From an uncultured Clostridia bacterium (GTDB lineage: Bacteria; Bacillota; Clostridia; Christensenellales; Borkfalkiaceae), in contig USSJ01000055.1 in the NCBI GenBank assembly GCA_900557285.1, forward strand, positions 1 to 7,603: DNA of 7,603 bases, in the 5' to 3' direction. A model generated the notes under the pieces. It was not told the DNA's origin and did not search any database. It was given only the letters and a program-made list of their open reading frames with translations. Made by a program: the position numbers and the translations under genes. Below are positions 5,640-7,603 of the stretch, in pieces. Position 1 is the stretch's first letter. Every line of letters begins with the position of its first letter.

Positions 5640-5678
5640 ATTAACTACTTTTATGGAATTTCCAAATATATAGTTAAT
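5640..5678. promoter_or_regulatory. Concentric 39-bp dyad, candidate activator site
   Basis: Outer arms ATTAACTA (5640-5647) and TAGTTAAT (5671-5678) and inner arms TGGAA (5654-5658) and TTCCA (5660-5664) share exactly the same centre, 5659. The dyad lies 9 bases upstream of the -35 box of the surface operon, centred about 63 bases before the predicted start. That suits an activator dimer. The divergent AraC-family protein is the natural candidate, by inference only. Confidence 0.55.
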
Positions 5679-5822
5679 ACAAAAAATATTTTGATTTTTT
5701 ATATATCTTCATTTTATTTTGTGTGAAAAAATCCGCAATAAACGGACGAACTTTGCGGCAACATCAGGAACGATATGAAAATATATGGAAAAATCCACAT
5801 TAAATATTAATTTGTTTGTACA

Positions 5823-5859
5823 TTTTCTTTCCGCGAAGAAAAGACGGGTTATCCCCGTC
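5823..5859. promoter_or_regulatory. Two adjacent short inverted repeats in the divergent control region
   Basis: TTTTCTT (5823-5829) and AAGAAAA (5836-5842) form 7-base arms around 6 bases. Directly adjoining are GACGGG (5843-5848) and CCCGTC (5854-5859) around 5 bases. The second, read on minus, is followed by TTTTCTT and could be a weak terminator shielding the surface operon; the first could be an operator. The rest of the stretch 5680-5820 is AT-rich and shows nothing I can support beyond a weak CCGCAA/TTGCGG hairpin (5733-5758). Confidence 0.35.
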
Positions 5860-5893
5860 CGGGGCGTATGAACCTGCATTTTTCCGCAAAATC

Positions 5894-5922
5894 TTGACAA
5901 ATTTCCTTTTACGGAATATAAT
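5894..5922 (+). promoter_or_regulatory. Consensus sigma-A promoter of the AraC-family gene
   Basis: TTGACA (5894-5899), exactly 17 bases, then TATAAT (5917-5922). Transcription would begin near 5929, giving a short leader of about 27 bases to the ATG at 5956. The GAGG at 5926-5929 lies at or before the start site and so is unlikely to serve as ribosome site. Confidence 0.85.
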
Positions 5923-5955
5923 AAAGAGGAAAAATCCAAGAAAACGGAAACGATT

Positions 5956-6852
5956 ATGACCATTGCCGAGTTTGAACAGACAGCAGATTCCCTGACTGCC
6001 ACAAACACCTCTTCCGAGGACATGGAAATTTCCATAGGTCACTATGGCTTTGAAAACACGCACGCAGATAAGGGGCTTGTGGAAGCAAAGGGATACCCTA
6101 CCTTCCGCCTGCACTACATCATCGGCGGCGGACTTACCCTGATTGTCGACGGAGAAAAGATCCCCCTGAAAAAAGGAAGATGTTTTTTGCTGCGTCCGGA
6201 CGTAAACGTCGGATACAGGACGGATCCCGACAATCCCGCCAGTTTTTACTGGGTTTCCGTCAGCGGGAAAAAGTGCAAAACATATTTTGCGGACATGGGA
6301 TTCAGCGAAAAGTTGTGCTATTTAACCCTTCCCAAAGAATATCGCAGCGCCCTGCGCAAAGCTTTTTACGCCAATTTTCAGGTAGAGGACACCTTAAAAG
6401 AGATCATGGGCAGCGTGTTTACCGAAAATTTTTTGAAAATTTACCAGCTTTTGTATCTCGCCGCGCACCGTAACAGGAGCGCTTCTCCCGAAACGGGAAC
6501 CAAGCAGAAAGCGTACATCGAAAAGGCGTTGGATTACATCAACGAACATTACGTGGATCCGGAACTGACCATCAAAGAGATAGCGCGTTCCATGTTCTTG
6601 CACGAAAACTACCTCTCTCACATTTTCCGCGCCGCCATGGGGCTGCCCTTCCGCGAATACCTGACACAAAAGCGCATCGAAAAGAGCTGCACGCTGATGG
6701 AGGAAGGCATGACTTCGGTCAGCAAAGTGGCACACGAAGTGGGATTTTCCGACTCCCTGTACTTTTCCAAAGTGTTCAAACGCTACAACGGGATCGCGCC
6801 GAAAGAGCACATCAAAAAGCTCAGAAAAATACAACCGGAACAGGCAAAATAA
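5956..6852 (+). CDS. AraC-family transcriptional regulator with cupin-like sensor domain
   Basis: This is a complete 298-residue protein, a normal length for the family. Residues about 45-115 form a cupin-like sugar-sensing domain (FRLHYIIGGGLTLIVDGEKI, then KKGRCFLLRPDV). Residues about 188-290 carry two helix-turn-helix units: LTIKEIARSMFLHENYLSHIFR (205-226) and SVSKVAHEVGFSDSLYFSKVFKRYNGIAP (254-282), the latter matching the AraC signature. The start at 5956 has only a weak GGAA seven bases upstream; the alternative ATG at 6022 has GAGG too close (2 bases), so 5956 is preferred although the first 22 residues are atypical. AraC regulators with this layout usually activate carbohydrate-use genes when bound to a sugar. 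The gene is divergent from the surface operon and convergent with a GH127-type gene, so those are the likely targets. The effector cannot be read from sequence. Confidence 0.93.
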   Translation: MTIAEFEQTADSLTATNTSSEDMEISIGHYGFENTHADKGLVEAKGYPTFRLHYIIGGGLTLIVDGEKIPLKKGRCFLLRPDVNVGYRTDPDNPASFYWVSVSGKKCKTYFADMGFSEKLCYLTLPKEYRSALRKAFYANFQVEDTLKEIMGSVFTENFLKIYQLLYLAAHRNRSASPETGTKQKAYIEKALDYINEHYVDPELTIKEIARSMFLHENYLSHIFRAAMGLPFREYLTQKRIEKSCTLMEEGMTSVSKVAHEVGFSDSLYFSKVFKRYNGIAPKEHIKKLRKIQPEQAK

Positions 6853-6859
6853 ATTTTCC

Positions 6860-6887
6860 GCACGCGGCAGACGCCGCGTGCTTTTTT
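6860..6887. terminator. Terminator between the convergent AraC and GH127 genes
   Basis: GCACGCGGC (6860-6868) and GCCGCGTGC (6873-6881) form perfect 9-base arms around AGAC, followed on plus by TTTTTTATCTTTTTTTG. On minus it is followed by GGAAAATTTATTTTG, a weaker U-tract. It ends the AraC transcript 7 bases after its stop. The TAA of the opposing gene (6888-6886) lies within the T-run. Confidence 0.9.
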
Positions 6888-7603
6888 ATCTTTTTTTGTC
6901 CGCAAAAGGAAGTTCCGTCATGCGCAGATCGGTACATCCATAGGGAATCAGATACATTTCCTGTTCCCCCGATAGCGGCTTTGTGCTTTTGGGCTTTTCC
7001 CTGCACACGATTGTCTGCCCCTCCGCAAATCCCCAGTCGATCTCGCACATTTTTGCACGGATGCGCACGGGCGGATGCAAAGGCGTAAACGGTTCGCCGA
7101 AGGGAAGTTCCTCCACGAAAAGTTCCTTGCCGCAGAACGCGTAATTCCATTTGCTTTGCGCAAGAACGTCGTAATCGCAATACGGGAACTTTCTCTCCAC
7201 CCCGTCTTTGGTATATTCGCGCTTTACCCATTTTTCAGACAAGGGAAGCGCGTACACCAGCGGGCCGCGTTCCAGCGCATACAACCCGTTGGGACGGGCT
7301 GTAAATTTTTCGCCGAATTGCAGACGGATCACAACTTTTTCCCCGCTTTTCCAGCTCTTGCGGACAACATACCAGCCGTCTTGTGCCATGGCAGGCGCCC
7401 CGTTGACTGTAAAACTTTGCGCACCGGACGGGATACGGATTTTAAGAGAAAACTCCCCTTCCGATTCCACGGTAAAAGTCAGTTTGTCGCGAAAAGGATA
7501 AGACGTATTCAGTAAAACGCGCACAGGGGCGCCCTTAAACTGCGTGTTTGCCTCCGACGGAGCAAGCGCCGCACAGACAAGGGTGTCCTCCCCTTCCGTC
7601 ATG
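6886..7603 (-). CDS. GH127/DUF1680-type beta-L-arabinofuranosidase-like protein, C-terminal 239 residues
   Basis: The frame is open to the right edge and ends at TAA (6888-6886). The visible part matches the C-terminal beta-sandwich end of the GH127/DUF1680 family: a YPF-x-F-x-V strand, FSLKIRIPSGA, VNG, GWYVVRKSWKSGEKVVIRL, then ALERGPLVYALPL, and a final LIPYGCTDLRMTELPF. In family members the catalytic Glu and zinc-bound Cys lie in the (alpha/alpha)6 barrel upstream, outside this window, so activity cannot be judged. Characterised members release L-arabinofuranose from plant glycans or glycoproteins; other members of this broad group have different substrates. No signal peptide can be seen because the N-terminus is missing. 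The Met at 7602 is almost certainly internal. It converges on the AraC gene, supporting a carbohydrate-use locus. Confidence 0.85.
   Translation of the reverse strand, partial: MTEGEDTLVCAALAPSEANTQFKGAPVRVLLNTSYPFRDKLTFTVESEGEFSLKIRIPSGAQSFTVNGAPAMAQDGWYVVRKSWKSGEKVVIRLQFGEKFTARPNGLYALERGPLVYALPLSEKWVKREYTKDGVERKFPYCDYDVLAQSKWNYAFCGKELFVEELPFGEPFTPLHPPVRIRAKMCEIDWGFAEGQTIVCREKPKSTKPLSGEQEMYLIPYGCTDLRMTELPFADKKR

Noticed and set aside
5822..5880. Riboswitch or long structured leader before the AraC gene
   Set aside because: The consensus promoter at 5894-5922 lies downstream of these hairpins, so they would not be in the AraC transcript.

Overview
The window reads like chromosomal DNA of an anaerobic, gut-type Clostridia (Bacillota) genome. 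This is inferred from consensus sigma-A promoters (TTGACA-N17-TATAAT seen twice), strong AGGAGG-type ribosome sites, intrinsic terminators with U-tracts, Gram-positive cell-surface architectures and a tRNA-Gln of Firmicutes type. The species cannot be named from the sequence.

Positions 1-560 look like the right-hand end of an integrated mobile element. A small truncated gene on the minus strand has a perfect promoter with overlapping repeated half-sites. Two direct repeats (GTGGGG every 12 bp), three helically phased T5 tracts and a 6-bp inverted repeat around a 7-bp spacer follow, and they lead straight into the 3' part of a tRNA-Gln(CUG) gene (514-558). The 5' half of that tRNA is missing. 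The tRNA's own terminator (565-617) lies just beyond, so the chromosome resumes to the right. This is the classic footprint of a tyrosine-recombinase element that used a tRNA 3' end as its attachment site.

Positions 560-1090 are sparse. They hold two terminator hairpins and one 55-residue minus-strand ORF whose good Shine-Dalgarno sequence sits too far from its ATG.

Positions 1099-5549 hold two minus-strand genes arranged as an operon, separated by 7 bases, and both are broken. The first is a secreted surface protein of about 1190 residues when restored: signal peptide, two copies of a beta-rich domain each followed by an Ig-like domain, six Cys-rich repeats, and a C-terminal Gly-Cys-Gly/membrane/basic tail. 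It carries one net -1 frameshift near residues 357-372. The second is a lipoprotein with a -1 frameshift inside its signal peptide and an in-frame TAG lying in the loop of a perfect 10-bp hairpin. Either the pair is decaying or phase-variable, or the assembly has indel errors.

Positions 5550-5955 form a divergent control region. It has a near-consensus promoter for the surface operon with a concentric 39-bp dyad just upstream, and a consensus promoter for the regulator. Positions 5956-6852 encode an intact AraC-family regulator with a cupin-like N-terminal domain. It converges, across a strong terminator, on the C-terminal 239 residues of a GH127/DUF1680-type beta-L-arabinofuranosidase-like protein that runs off the right edge.

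A reasonable working model (inference) is that the AraC regulator senses a plant-type sugar such as an arabinose-containing glycan and activates the divergent surface operon, with the glycosidase acting on the same substrate. The most novel parts are the duplicated surface domain of unknown family, its Cys-containing C-terminal tail, and the attachment site with its bend-and-arm structure.
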